DNA from: Amborella trichopoda
Taxonomy: Eukaryota > Streptophyta > Magnoliopsida > Amborellales > Amborellaceae
Length of the DNA stretch: 64,000 nt
Assembly: GCF_000471905.2 (NCBI RefSeq)
Contig: NW_006498233.1
Coordinates: 1,651,231 to 1,715,230, forward strand
Direction: 5' to 3'
Below, piece by piece: positions 23,331-34,855 of the stretch. Position 1 is the first letter of the stretch. Each line of letters begins with the position of its first letter. Under the pieces are notes generated by a model that was not told where the DNA came from, did not search any database, and was given only the letters and a program-made list of their open reading frames with translations. The translations under genes were made by a program, and so were the position numbers.

Positions 23331-24350
23331 CTTTCACGTGCATCTTTATTCACGTGTTCCCTAACCGACCCATTTGTATGCACGTACCCTCTTCTTCTTC
23401 CTAGTGAGCCTACTTAGGCGCACACATCCTTTACGTGCATCTCCACGCATGTCTTCCCTAGCCGGCCCATTCGTGTGCGTGGGCCACCTTCACCATCTTT
23501 CATCATCCCCCAGTGAGTCTTACCCATGCTCACCAAATGACAAGCTATCTTGGCACCCATATTCGCTGTCAGCTAGTGGGTCACCACCTTTCATCTACCA
23601 TCCAATCAACTCTCCACAAGAAACGTCATGCCATCCTCCCACATGAGTCAAAGTCATAACCAGACTCACTCTATGGCGTCTATAGACTACCATTCCTTGC
23701 TACTACGGTCCTGCTGTATGACCCTAAAATATAGTGTGCGTTCTGGCCAAGGGAACGCCATGAGTGAGAGCCGCATAAGATCTCTAGGCATTCCCACATG
23801 AGTCAGGGAGTGAGAGCCACATAAGATTATGATGTCTTTGACTCATGTGGGAGGGCCACTCGTGTGCGTGGGCCCACATGAGTCAAAGTCATGTGAGAGG
23901 ACCATTTGTGTGCGTGAGCCGCATAGGATTATGATGACATTTACTCATGGTTTTCCCTAGTCGGCCCATTCGTGTGCGTGGGCCAACTTCATGCCATCCT
24001 CCGACATGAGTCAGAAAGAGGCATGGTGTACATCTGGATAAGGGAACGCCATGAGTAAAAATGACGGACGGACATCGTCACGAAACCATGAGTAAAAGAG
24101 TTTCGTGGAAAAAGAAACCCAGGCAAGGTGAAAAACCCAAGAGGGCACCGTGAGAAAAAATGGATGAAAACGGTGGACATGACCACAAAGTCATGCTTAA
24201 AATAGCCCAAAAATAACATAAGTTGGTGAAAACAATCCTCACGGTGCCAATTCTAATGTTCAAGTGAAAACCCAAGAAAGGGCGCTTAGATCGACAAAGC
24301 AGGTTGACGCACTTCCACAGCCTTAGTCGACTCCTTAGTTTCATGGCTTA
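23331..24350 (+). other. 3' non-coding region, element B
   Basis: This holds CACGTGCAT-rich sequence (23,330-23,680), then repeats of ATGAGTCAAAGTCATGTGAGAGG (23,760-24,010), then a conserved stretch with repeated ATGAGTAAAAATGACGGA-type motifs (24,000-24,220). The last also occurs in A (28,490-28,654) and E (inverted, 49,830-50,060). I see no gene. Confidence 0.6.
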
Positions 24351-24605
24351 TCAAAGATAGAGCCTCATAAGATCTCCCCGGTTTCAAGGCTCAGGGAGTA
24401 AGAGCCTCATAAGATCTACCCAATTTCATGGTTCATCAGGGAGTGAGAGCCTCATAAGATCTCCCCGATTTCATGGCTCATCAGGGAGTGAGAGATGCAT
24501 AATATCTCCTCAGTTTCATGGCTCACCAAGGAGTGAAAGCCGCATAAGATCTCCACAGTTTCATGGATCATCAGGGAGTGAGAGTCACATTAGATCTCCC
24601 AACAA
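24350..24605 (+). repeat. 46-bp tandem repeat, element B
   Basis: About five units of 45-46 bp contain GTGAGAGCCTCATAAGATCT and TTTCATGGCTCATCAGG. They are specific to B within this window. Confidence 0.85.
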
Positions 24606-25038
24606 CAACAACAGTCCTTGAGGGTGAGGACAATAACCAAAAGATCCCTCCATAAATGCTAAGAGCCATTAAGAAGGCAAGAAACTGATGAAGCCAGGGT
24701 CTAACCTTCCACAGGCTTTAGGGTATGTCTTCGCCAAATCCCCTAACCTACATGGGACCACGCTTTTGAGTTGGGTCAGAAGCCCTCGATTGGACCCCAC
24801 TAGACGGGACCTACAGGATATACCTTGAGCATCAAAGCAAACCTGGTGCAGCAGCAAACAACACCGATCGAAGGTTCATAGCATTTGGCCTTTAAAAAAG
24901 GCTTGGTTCTGTATGAGGAGGTCCTGACAAAGGCGTCAAGCTCCATAACCATATATAGTCTCTTTAGGGGGTGGAATTTGACAAAGATCTCTCAAACTTC
25001 CTGAATGATTGCACTTCCTGATTCTCTCGAAGCACAAA
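24606..25038 (+). other. Unique 3' region before the polypurine tract, element B
   Basis: This is non-repetitive sequence with no open frame of note and no recognisable domain. Confidence 0.5.
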
Positions 25039-25054
25039 ATTCTATGGGGCATGC
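25039..25054 (+). promoter_or_regulatory. Polypurine tract region of element B
   Basis: ATTCTATGGGGCATGC directly abuts the 3' LTR start TGTTGC. Element E has TACTGTGGGGCAAGC at the same place (- strand, 48,824-48,838), so the TGTGGGGCA(A/T)GC form is a family feature. It is not a classic uninterrupted purine run. Confidence 0.6.
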
Positions 25055-27683
25055 TGTTGCAAGGTATTTTTTATTAACATGGGGCCCCCGCTTAATAAAG
25101 GCCTAACAAGTAGTAGAAATTTTGACAGTCTTAAAAGAGCCCCCGAACTGGCCAAGATCTTCATGAAGTCTCTCAAGTGTCTCTTGCCAAGCTTTGCCAC
25201 ATTCTGACATGTCTAAGGCAATGCAGACAGAGAAACAGTTCAGGTAGAATCGGTCTCTAACACCTTGAAAAGGACCCACCCTATAACTAGAGCTATATTT
25301 TTTGGTGTCTCAAATTATTATGGGACCACCACCATTGGATTCGACATGGTTGAAAACTCTCAGATGTCAAGTTTAAGCTCAAATTGACATTCCAGGAAGA
25401 AGTTATAAGCAAAAGCGTGAAACAGGAGAAGTCGCACGCTATTCCCTTGCATCAACCTTGCAACACTACACCATTGAAGGGACCATCCTGACCAGTAAAT
25501 TTAGACTCTCGTATCTTGGCCATCCCAAGTTGGATCACGCTCAAATTTGGAGCATGTTCGTCGTGTCAAGACGAGCGATTCGATATGTGGCACGCCCTGT
25601 GACGATACCCGAGTGTGTTGAAAAGCTAGAGAGAAGTTTCTGATTTGTGAAGAAAAAGTAGGAAATTCAGTAGCGTTGTGCCTCACTCAAGTGGCCAAAT
25701 CACGCCGCTCACGAGCCCAATCGACGCGAGGCCAATTCCATTGTGGGCATAAGGTCTCTGACCATCTTTGACCCAAACCCCCTACATGATTAATGGTTAG
25801 ATTCTGCACATGAAGCTGACAAACATACTACAAATTCCTTCATCGGAATCCTTGATTCCAGCCAAAATCCAAACTTACAAAATCTTCGTTCGGCCACAGA
25901 ATCGAGTTGCATTTGGTACCCCTTGATCATAGTGGCATGCTTAGTGTGATTCAGTGAAGAAAACACAGAAAAACATCAAGGAATGAACAAACTATCGATT
26001 TAAAGTTTCATCTACTCAAATTTTAAGTCACATGATCATGCACCAAAAACACCATCCATGGCTCAAGTTTGGTATCAAATAGATCGCCATGCCTAGCCCT
26101 AGAAGAAAACAATCATCTTACGATCAACCAGGCATCAGAACGACCCCAGATCAGCCGTCAAAGATCACACAAGTCCTATGGCAACACAGGAATTGTTGTG
26201 AAATTCCAAAACTTGTTAGGAAGGGGAAAATCTGTCATTTTGCACCCTATTTTCTAATTTCTTATAATTCAATGTAATCTTAATTTTCAGCAACTAGGGT
26301 TACTTTTGATCATCCACCCATGTTTGGGGCACATGTTATATATATGTAGCATCATTGTACGTAGAAAGAGATACAAATACACACACAAGAGAGAGTTTTC
26401 ACTTAATACAAGTTTCTCTTTCTTACCATTGTTGTCTCATATTTGAAAGAGAGAGTGAGGTGAGAGAAAATTTTGACCGATACCCCCAGGGTTGAGGTAA
26501 ACCTTATTTCTCTTCTTTTTTCTTTTCTTTTTGTCTCTCTCTTCTCCCTTGTCTTCTCTCTCTTCTTCATCTGGGCTCCTTGTAGAGGTCGTGCACGACA
26601 GTGGTAGTGTTGTGCATGCCTCTCCCTTGGTCTCACGGGTTGTGCATGGCAATGGCAGCGCCATGCATGAGTCCCCCTCCCCTTCTCTTTGCCTGTCTCT
26701 TTCTTTTAGTGAAGCCTGTAGATGTCGCTGTCTATTGTTGCTTACAAACGTAGTTGTGACGTCTCGACGAAGAACCTAGACGGCGAAGTTTGTTGCCGCT
26801 TATAGGGGTCTTCCTCTACTGCATGTCTAGCAAAGACGACAATACCTATCGTCTCCTGCTAGAGGCTTTGACAACACCCATCGCCATCTGCGAGCTTCCT
26901 CTGCATGTCTGCAAGCTTCCTTCATGCGTCCGGTGCCCATCATCGATCTCCCTACATCCCACGCCTCTTACAGTGCGACCTAAGAGAAACCATCGCTGTG
27001 TGCCTCATCAGGATTCAACGCTATCCTCAAGGGATATGTCATCTCCTTGCACTGTCAACAATGATGCCTATTGACATTCAAACTTCTCTTCTCTTTGTTG
27101 TCTCGCCCTCTTCTCTTCATCCCTTTCTCTTCTCATTTGACTGAGGATAGACTTAGCTCAGCACCACCGTGCCGACCTCAGTTTCGAGTAGTATTGCCAT
27201 CGTACTGGTCCTAAGAACCATGCCGGTCTTACTACCACTCCGAGTTGGTAGTTTCTAGTTGTCATGCTAGTCTCACCCCTACGTGAAGCTCTCTTCTCTT
27301 TTCTATCTTTCACCGAACCTTGCACTTCATCGCCTTCTCATGTGAACGTGCATTGCCCTAAGACAAGGGTAGGTCCCTTTGACCCACTTGTCATATAACC
27401 ATGGAAGTGTTGTTTAGAAAAATAAGAGGATTACAGGTCAAGGGAGGTGATTTCAAACTAGCTCAAGCAGCTCGGGGCCTTTCTTTGTGATCTAAGAGGA
27501 CGTGAGCCAGTACGAGTAAGTCCCGAACTCACTTAAAATTCCTCTCTCATTGGTTGGTACACCTGCCCTTGCCCTCGAGCAAGGTTTCAAGAGAGCGATC
27601 TCAATTCTTGAGTTCACCAGAAACCTGAGATACGTGCTGCTAGATTACCGAGATCCGAAAAGCTAGATCGAGGCACCTAACCA
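25055..27683 (+). repeat. 3' LTR of element B
   Basis: TGTTGCAAGG to CACCTAACCA, 2,629 bp; the mate of 12,673-15,280. Differences between the mates are mostly C/T and G/A changes, as expected for long-methylated plant repeats. TSD CATGG follows. Confidence 0.93.
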
Positions 27684-28654
27684 CATGGTCCACACTGCAT
27701 GACCTTAAACTGCACAGCCTCAGTTTGGTTGCACAATCTTAAATTGCATGGTCTAAATTATATGGCCTTAAATTGTAGTGGAGGTCTAGTTTCACAACAT
27801 TAAACTGCATAGTCCAAGCTGCAGGACTCTAAACTGCATAGCCTCGGTCCACACTACATGACCTTAAAACTACATAGCCTTGGTCCTAGTTGCATGAATT
27901 TAAACTGCATAACCATGGTCCAAGCTACATGACCCTAAACTGGGTGCATGTCCTGACCGCACGATAATAAACTGCTTTGCACAGATCCCGAAAGTATGAC
28001 TATAAACTCTCCCCCACATGCATGCACACACCTTTTATGTGCATCTTCACGCGCCTCTTCCCTATCCTACCCATTCGTGTGGACGCACCACCTTCACTAC
28101 CTCCCCAATGATTCAATTCATTTCATCATTCTCCATCATTCCCCATTGAGTCTCACCAGCGCTCACAAAACGACGAACCATCCCGTCACCTATACTAGTC
28201 ATAAGATTGTGGGTCACCATTTTTCACCTACTTTTCATATATCAACCATATTTCATAGGTAACCTCATGCCATTATCCCCAAGTGAGTCAAACCACTACC
28301 ATACTCACTCCATGGCTTCTACAGACTGTCAATCATCACCATAACGGTCCAGCTGTATGACCTTAAACTGTAGTGCACGTCCTGACTGCATGACATTAAA
28401 AGACTTCGCACGGGTCCCGAAGGCATGACCTTAAAAACACGTCTCGACAAAAAAAAAATGAAATAACGGGCATGGTCCATACTTTAAAAAAAGGGGCATG
28501 GTGTACACCTGGACAAGGGAACGTCATGAGTAAAAATGACGGACCGGCATGGTCACGAAACCATGAGTAAAAGATTTCCGTGAACAAAAAATGGGCACGG
28601 TGAAAATCTGAAAGGGCACTGTGAGTAAAAATGGAATAATAAGGGTGGACATGG
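27684..28654 (+). mobile_element. Element A, right segment (array and 3' non-coding part)
   Basis: This is the continuation of A after B. The CATGG duplication and CCTTAAACTGCA units run to about 27,990. Then follow the CCCCCACATGCATGCACAC segment, a CATC-rich spacer (28,090-28,330), two more array-like units, an A-rich stretch near 28,450, and the ATGAGTAAAAATGACGG motifs (28,490-28,654). The order matches E read on its sense strand (51,880 down to 49,890). The element stops at about 28,654 without reaching a polypurine tract or 3' LTR. Confidence 0.82.
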
Positions 28655-28800
28655 CTGAAGTGAATGGATACACTGGGGAGGTAATGAAGGTGGCATGTGC
28701 ACACTAACAGGTAGGTTAGGGAAGGCACGCATGAAAGTACATACAAAGGCAAGTGCACGTATGTGGGGGCGAGTTTATGATCATGCATCCTGGACTTGTG
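28655..28800 (-). other. Tail fragment of element D at the inverted junction
   Basis: GTGGGGGCGAGTTTATGATCATGC and the sequence to its left match E at about 50,400-50,530 in the same orientation, and A at 27,990-28,130 in the opposite one. The change of orientation relative to A falls at about 28,654. Confidence 0.7.
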
Positions 28801-29455
28801 CAAAGCAGTTTATCATCATGCGGTCAGGATGTGCACTATAGTCTAAGGTCATATAGTTTGGACTGTGGTTATGCAGTTTAGAGTCATGCAACTAGGACCG
28901 TGTAGTTTAAGGTTGTGCAACTAGACCTGCGCTACAGTTTAAGGTCATAGAGTTTGGACCATGGTTATGCAGTTTAAGGTTGTGCCGCTAGACCTGGGCT
29001 ATGCAGTTTAAGGTCATGCAGCACGGTCCGAGGCTGTTCAGTTTAGGGTCATTCAACACGGACCATAGCTATGCAGTTTTAAAGTCATGCAGCTAAGACT
29101 ATGCAATTTAAGGACATGCAGTTAGACCTCTGCTATAGTTTAAACTAGTATAGTTTGGACCATGCAGTTTAGGGTCGCGCATCTAGACCACCGTTATAGT
29201 TTAAGGTCATATAGTTTGAACCGTGGTTATCCAATTTAAAGTCATACAACTAGGACCATGCCGTTCAAGGTCATGCAGTTAAACCTCTGCTACAGTTTAA
29301 GGTCATATAGTTTGGACCATGGTTATGTAGTTTAAAGTCATACAACTAGGACCATGCAGTTTAAAGTCATGCAACTAGACCTCCACTACAATTTAAGGTC
29401 GTAGAGTTTGGACCATGCAGTTTAGGGTTGTGCATCTAGACCATTGTGTGGCTCG
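28800..29455 (-). repeat. CCTTAAACTGCAT tandem array, element D
   Basis: On the + strand the units read GCAGTTTAAGGTCATGCAACTAG and ATAGTTTGGACCATGG. It is the same family as the A, B and E arrays, with about four higher-order copies, less regular than in E. Confidence 0.85.
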
Positions 29456-29984
29456 CCATGTAGGTGAAACTTCATGAGGAATAGGTCTGTGGGTGGCAAT
29501 TCAACTCCCTAGGGATAAAATGGTTAAGGCCATACACAACCTAAGGGCTCAGATGGAGGTGGTGGCCCAACAAGGGAAGGTGAACAGAAGCGGACATCAT
29601 TGGGGATTAACGGGGCAAGCTTACGCTCTGGGGTAAAAGATGAGACTCTATGGAGAATTGGCTTACGATAAGTAACCCGGCTCTCTGGGGATAAGATAGC
29701 TTGGTGTGAACCAGACCCACTAGGAATTGAAGAGGTAAGAATGACCCTAACTCCACTGGGGATGATGGGCTGCAGTATGGGTGTGACTCCTACTGGGGGA
29801 TGAGGGACAGTGGCCCACTTCTGACACCATTAAGGATGATAGGTCACGGCCTGGGTGCAACAGCCTGGGTACAACTCCATTGGGGATAGTGGTAGGACAT
29901 GTAAGGCTTCAACCTAGAGTAAGTGACAATAGGCTGGTGGAAATACAGTTGATGCCAAGTGTAGCGATAATGGTTTCTTGCGAG
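29456..29984. repeat. 'ACTCC(A/C)TNGGGGAT' motif region, element D
   Basis: Copies of ACTCCACTGGGGATGATGGG-type sequence recur every 40-70 bp. This is the inverted equivalent of 11,346-11,870 in A. No gene. Confidence 0.6.
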
Positions 29985-30235
29985 TGTTCAACCAACGCTG
30001 AGTTCTCAAAAACATAACGGGCGCTAGGTTGTTAAAAACTAAGATGGCGCTATGAACGATCCGTGATATTTTTTTAACACAATTGGTGCTAAGTTAAGTG
30101 GTGCTAGGCTCGTTCTGAAACTCACTCGGTGCCAAGTCGATCAGCGCTAGGGTTGTTTGGAATTCATCCGGCGCCAAGTCAACCGGCGCTAGGGTTGTTT
30201 GGAATTCACCCGACACTGAGCATGGATCGATGAGA
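29985..30235. repeat. CGGCGCTAGGGTTGTT short repeats upstream of antisense promoter, element D
   Basis: Five to six units (GCGCTAGGGTTGTTTGGAATTCA) precede the TATA box at 30,345. Two adjacent units near 30,140-30,210 are nearly identical, which suggests recent local duplication. Confidence 0.7.
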
Positions 30236-30343
30236 GTTACCTCGGGCCTCGAGTCATAGCCCGACCCTGGTCATCGTTGCTTGCCTTCCCTTGGATGTGA
30301 CGGGAATTCCCAATTTGTGTGGGGCATTTGAGGATAGTGTGAT

Positions 30344-30352
30344 CTATTTAAG
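30344..30352 (+). promoter_or_regulatory. TATA box of the antisense gene, element D
   Basis: CTATTTAAGG stands on the + strand, opposite to D's gag-protease strand, followed by GGGTAAAATCCCATTTTCCCTCACTTTTCACC. The equivalent sites in E (52,893) and A (10,865, - strand) share this context. It is the likely promoter for the gene at 31,190-34,512. Confidence 0.6.
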
Positions 30353-30374
30353 GGGGTAAAATCCCATTTTCCCT

Positions 30375-31189
30375 CACTTTTCACCAAGGGTAAAAACAAC
30401 TTAGGGAAAAACTTACTTAACAGTGAGGAGAGCATGCTCGGTTGAAGTTTCGGCAATTAGTGAGACTCCAGCAAAGGTTTTGCAGGGAAGGTTTTTGGTA
30501 AACAGTGGGATTCCCGGCAGTTTTGCAGGGAAGGACCTTGGCCGCCAGACTTTACCAAGAATTTGGTGAAGTTGGAGGGAAAGGAGCGGGAAAGGAGAGT
30601 TCTCAAAGGAGTTCTTCAAGAAATAGAAGAGGTTCTGACTGCAGATTTTTTTTTTGGTAGAAGAGGCGTGAAGTGGAACAGTGAGCATTTTTGCACGTCT
30701 TGAGAGTTGAGTTTTAAGGGGTTTCCCGGGGGTTGTGGTAACTTTCTGACGTTGTTAGTGGTGCTGCAGAGGTTCTCGAGAACGGAAGGGAAAGTTTGTA
30801 GAATTTTTCGGTGAGGTTTTGGTGGCGTTTCGGCCAAAAACGCAGGCAGGAAAGTTTTTCAGCACGTTTCCAATCTTGTAGGAGAAGTTTCGATGGGAGA
30901 CGAATGGTCACGGGAGGTCAACCATCGTGGAAGGTGTACAGTTGCAGGAGGTGAACCATCATGGGAGGTGAACCGTCGCAGGGAAGGTGTACGGTTACCT
31001 TATTCATCGTGTGTCAAGCGGAGCAACGAGACGTGGTGATGGTTGGCATTCGCTCGTGTGTCAAGCAGCGTTGAAGGATGTGGAGATGGTTGTTAGTCGA
31101 CGTAGCGGTGAGCCCATTTAGCTGACCCAGCTGTATGCAAACCAGAATGGCCCCTCAGTGTCACTTTTATTACTGACCCCATTTGTTTC
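30375..31189 (+). other. Putative leader of the antisense gene, element D
   Basis: This region lies between the TATA box and the coding remnant. It contains the repeated GCAGGGAAGGTTTTTGGTAAACAG motif (about 30,480 and 30,520), which E also has (53,030-53,130). GT-rich GGAGGTGAACCATCGTGG repeats follow (30,900-30,990). No conserved open frame. Confidence 0.5.
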
Positions 31190-34100
31190 GAAGTATGTGA
31201 GGGCAATGACGGAAATGTTAATACTGAAGAAGGGGTAGCACTTCTTCATTGCATGCATAGGAACATAGCTTTCGGGCAGAACTTACCTACCGTAGGGAAG
31301 CGAATGATACAGGAAAAGGGTCAGCAAAAGGCCTTCGGATTCAGGGGGAGCACCAATACCTGAAGGTATACTCATCCTAGACTACCAAGGTATTGGCATC
31401 GTACAGAAGCACTCTTGAACGTGCTTCAATATTAGCAGCGGTCCAATGTTCGGACAGCTAATACAACCGTTGCTCCAATATAATAAAGGTGTTACTGGAG
31501 ACATGAAGCCATGTTAGCTCTACTTGGCTTCTTGGGCATGGGGAAGCAGGAATCTCTTTACTAGATCTTCACTTTATTGAAGGTCTCTCGATGATCAGGG
31601 CTATGTATGACGAGTTCGTGCTCTCGAACTCAGTCATTTTCGGTGGTGCTAACTTGGGAGATGAGGAGCCGCCTGCCAGTCTTTAAAAGATCTTTGAGGC
31701 CTACCAGTTGATTGAATCCTAGTCTAGCAATGGAAGGGTCACCTTCACGGAATGGGTGAAATTCTTTTGAGGCAATTATCCCGAAGGCGGTTAGGGGACT
31801 CCGAAAAGGAAAGGGAAGGCAGTTGCAAAGGAGACGCCTCCCGTGTATCAACCTGAGACCAACGATGACCATGTCTTCTTGGCCATGTATTTGGCTTTAT
31901 TTTTGTGCAAATTCGTGCTCCCTCGCCAGGGGATGACATTCGTCAAGGTTTACTGTATGTGGCATGCGATAGGGCCAGACGACGTGAGTATGCCCTTGCT
32001 CAGCCATTCTTGTGCAACATATACCAAGGCTTGGGGGCCATCTACAGTTGAAAGGCCTACAAGGGCAAAGAGGAAGGGAATGGAATTGTATGAGGAGAGG
32101 CATTTCTAGGGATTTCAAAACTCCATTCTTTGTGCATTACATGTACGGGTGGCGAGGGGCCTATTTCCCTAACACCTATGTCAAGCATCAGTGCTCAGAA
32201 GATAAATTGTGGCCCTTCTTGATGAGGATTGCCAACCAGAGGGCCATCTTCCATACCCCAGGGGAGGCTCGGGGTCTATTTGGGAATGATTCTTTGAACA
32301 TGAGGCGGGTCCCCTTTCCAGTCGGAAGCTTCACAAACCATGCTTTCATTGATGAGTTGGGGAACGAGCTAGACGGTGCTCCAAGAACCATTAAGGAGCT
32401 CATGTTCATCTTACACATCAGAGGGGGATTCTTACCTTATGGGACTCTACAGAGTGCCAAGTTAAAGGGTTATTTCTGCCACCACTGCTCTTGTCAGTAC
32501 GAGCTTGATCAAGGCTGCCCCTTCGCATTGTTTTTTGAAAAGCATCGGAGTAAGGTGAAAAATGGGAATACATAAGAGTTTGGAACTTTTTGAGAGTGAT
32601 GGCTGTCAGAGAATATACGGACTACTTGGTCTATGCGTCTAAAGATGACAGAAACCAGTAAATATGTATTACCTCACTTTGGCAGGAGGGTCCGAACAAC
32701 CAAGGCCTATGTGAACTGGTGGAGAATCACTAGCAAGGGATATTAGGATAAAGATCACCCTTGGAAAGGAGCAAACGGAAACTGGTGCCAGGATACCAGG
32801 AAAAGGAGACTGATGGAAGCTCTTGCTCTTGGTGCAGTATTTGTCCTAGATTATTCCTCTAATTAGCGAGCTTTAGGGCTTCCGCATGAGATAACAGCTA
32901 ATGAGGCCTCACCAGAATTTCTTGCAATGAAGACGAAGACTGGGAGTGTCTTAGATAATCTTAGTTCCGTCTTCGAGTCGGATGAGGGACGACAAGTCCC
33001 TGGTTATGAAATGTGTCCCCCCCACAGGACTTGAACGCCCTAATCCGGAGTGGTCCCCACAGTAAATTGGCTGGAGGGCCTTCTTAGGGAGGTGGATTTG
33101 AAGCGGCCACTCCTACTCTAGCAGGAGGGAAGAAAAGAACGCACTCAACCGCTGCCGATACTCGTGAACCGCCTTCAGTTAGTGGGTGTACTCGGAGGCA
33201 CAAGAGTGTCACGCTTCCTATGATGTCAGAATCATAAAGTAGCTCCTTCTCTTCTGATCTTTTAGGAACTCCCCCAGTATCACCCTCTGCACTCTCTGGA
33301 CCACCTTCTGCTTCTCTTGAATTGTCTTCTTTTTCTTCAAAAATTGAGGCAGTCGACTTCGATCGCTCTGAGCCCATTGTCATTGCTTCTGATAGGGAGG
33401 TGACTCCGGATCTTGTGGCGGTAAATACAGGGGCAGTTCCTGAGTCGGAGGCAGTTCATACAGGTATTGACGAAGCCGTAGATCTCAAAGGAACTGCTCC
33501 AGGAAGGGAATCTGATGTTGATGTGGTCTCCATGGATCAAAAGCTCAGTGCCCCAACCGAGGCAGGGACTATGACTCAAGAAGAAGAGCTCATAGTTGAT
33601 GATGCGCCTGGGCTGCCTCCATGGTCACAAGTCGTGAAGATGAGGGCGTTGAGCTCTTCGTGGCCGAGGTTGTGGCTTTTGAAGGTGCAAGTCAAATGGA
33701 AGAAGCCATGGCTAGGGCTGAATTGGATGGGGAAGAAGCGGTTCTTTAACTTGCTAATTCTGAAGTGGCAGATGAAGAGAAAGGGGAACAGGTTTCTCCC
33801 TATGGGAGAAGGTCAAGGCAGGGAGGCTGACATTGAAGAACCCGAGAAGGTTGAGGCTTCTTCAGTAGTAGTAATCCTAGCAGCACCACCTAGGCCCATT
33901 TTTAGTGGGGTTTCTAACATGATTGTAGGCATGTTTCGAGTAGGCCTTCAGCTCTTAAGGGAGTTACGTTTCAACGAACTAGGTGAAGCTTTTGCAAGAC
34001 TGAAGGAGTTTGCTGTGACCACCACAGTTGGGAGTGCACCGGAAGTTCTTTCCCATTTTAATGCAACTCTAAATGAGTTGGAGAGCCGACGGTTGGGGGT

Positions 34101-34512
34101 ACTACATCATGAGGAAGAAACTAGCAAGCTAGCCTTCTTGGAAGAGTCGATCTTACATCATTGTGATAAGATAAATGCTTGCATATAGAAGAAGGCCATG
34201 ATAACTGGCCGTCAGCAGGATCTCAAGAGGGAGGCACAAGGAAGCTTCAAGAGAATGATCAAAATTATATAAGAGATGCGAATATTGAAGCAGGAATTCG
34301 GAGGCCTAGAGACGGATATGGTTCAAAAAAGGGCCATTGAGGCCTCATTGGTTGAAGATTTGTCCGAACTCAATGGCACAATTGAGTTAGAAAGTATAAC
34401 GATGGCAGAGGAGAGTCAAACGGTGGTGGAACTGAAGGAGCGTGTCCAGGGCACCGAGATTTCTCTTGCAGCGCACAGTGCAGAGATCAATAAGATGATC
34501 GATAGTTTCTGA
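31190..34512 (+). pseudogene. Antisense plant-mobile-domain-like gene of element D
   Basis: This gene is on the strand opposite to gag. Its left part reads like the plant mobile domain (PMD) proteins: AMYDEFVLSNSV (about 31,600), GRVTFTEWVKFF (31,735), DHVFLAMYLALFLCKFVLP (31,868-31,925) and GWRGAYFPNTYVKH (32,147-32,190), then a segment ending RGGFLPYGTL. PMD domains are known in plant MAIN/MAIL1 proteins and in plant transposable elements, including Ty3/gypsy copies. The right part (33,300-34,512) is low-complexity and acidic, then strongly helical (ELKERVQGTEISLAAHSAEI), with the look of a coiled coil. A stop at about 34,510 is followed by AATAAA at 34,561. It converges with D's gag-protease, which ends about 300 bp away. 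Role unknown; broken in several places in the left part. Confidence 0.65.
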
Positions 34513-34560
34513 ACATGTCATTTCCTCTTGTCAGTACTTTGTAAAAGTTTTTAACTGATG

Positions 34561-34566
34561 AATAAA
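34561..34566 (+). terminator. Polyadenylation signal-like AATAAA of the antisense gene
   Basis: AATAAA lies about 50 bp after the end of the open frame at 34,512, in a T-rich setting suitable for a plant 3' end. Confidence 0.5.
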
Positions 34567-34855
34567 GTGCTTCTCTCTTTTGATTGACTTCGCTGCATGA
34601 TTTCATTCTTTTCTTACTTTAGCTGCACCTCTTAACACTTTTATTGCCTCATGAGGCTAATACACTAGGCCTTGTTTGTCCTCATGGTGGGCTGTCGCCG
34701 CTAGGATAACTTCGAAATGGGGAGTCGTGTCTTTTTCTCCTCTTAATGTCTTATTGGGCAAGGGCTCATAGTTCATTTTCCTCATGATTTAGTGACTCTA
34801 GTTGCTATAGCTAGTCCAGTCATGAGGGGCTTCGGCCTCCCTTAGTGGCGCATTA
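34567..34855. other. Convergent intergenic segment, element D
   Basis: This is the short spacer between the 3' ends of the antisense gene and the gag-protease region. I see no gene. Confidence 0.4.

Larger units (their letters stand above)
12673..27683 (+). mobile_element. Element B: Tat-type LTR retrotransposon lacking RT/integrase (gag-protease class)
   Basis: A 15-kb LTR element with both LTRs, 5-bp target duplication, PBS, polypurine tract, gag and protease is inserted in A's tandem array. No RT, RNase H or integrase motif occurs anywhere between the LTRs, so it would depend on another element for copying and integration. After protease come an antisense promoter-like site, a GC-rich 152-bp repeat array and the CCTTAAACTGCA array. 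The ends are complete but the coding part is broken in many places. The two LTRs look roughly 80-85% identical by eye, which points to an insertion several million years old, depending on the rate used. Confidence 0.9.

Noticed and set aside
33322-34188. A 288-residue open frame as a possible host gene
   Set aside because: It lies inside element D, continues the PMD-like antisense gene, and shows no host-gene surroundings.
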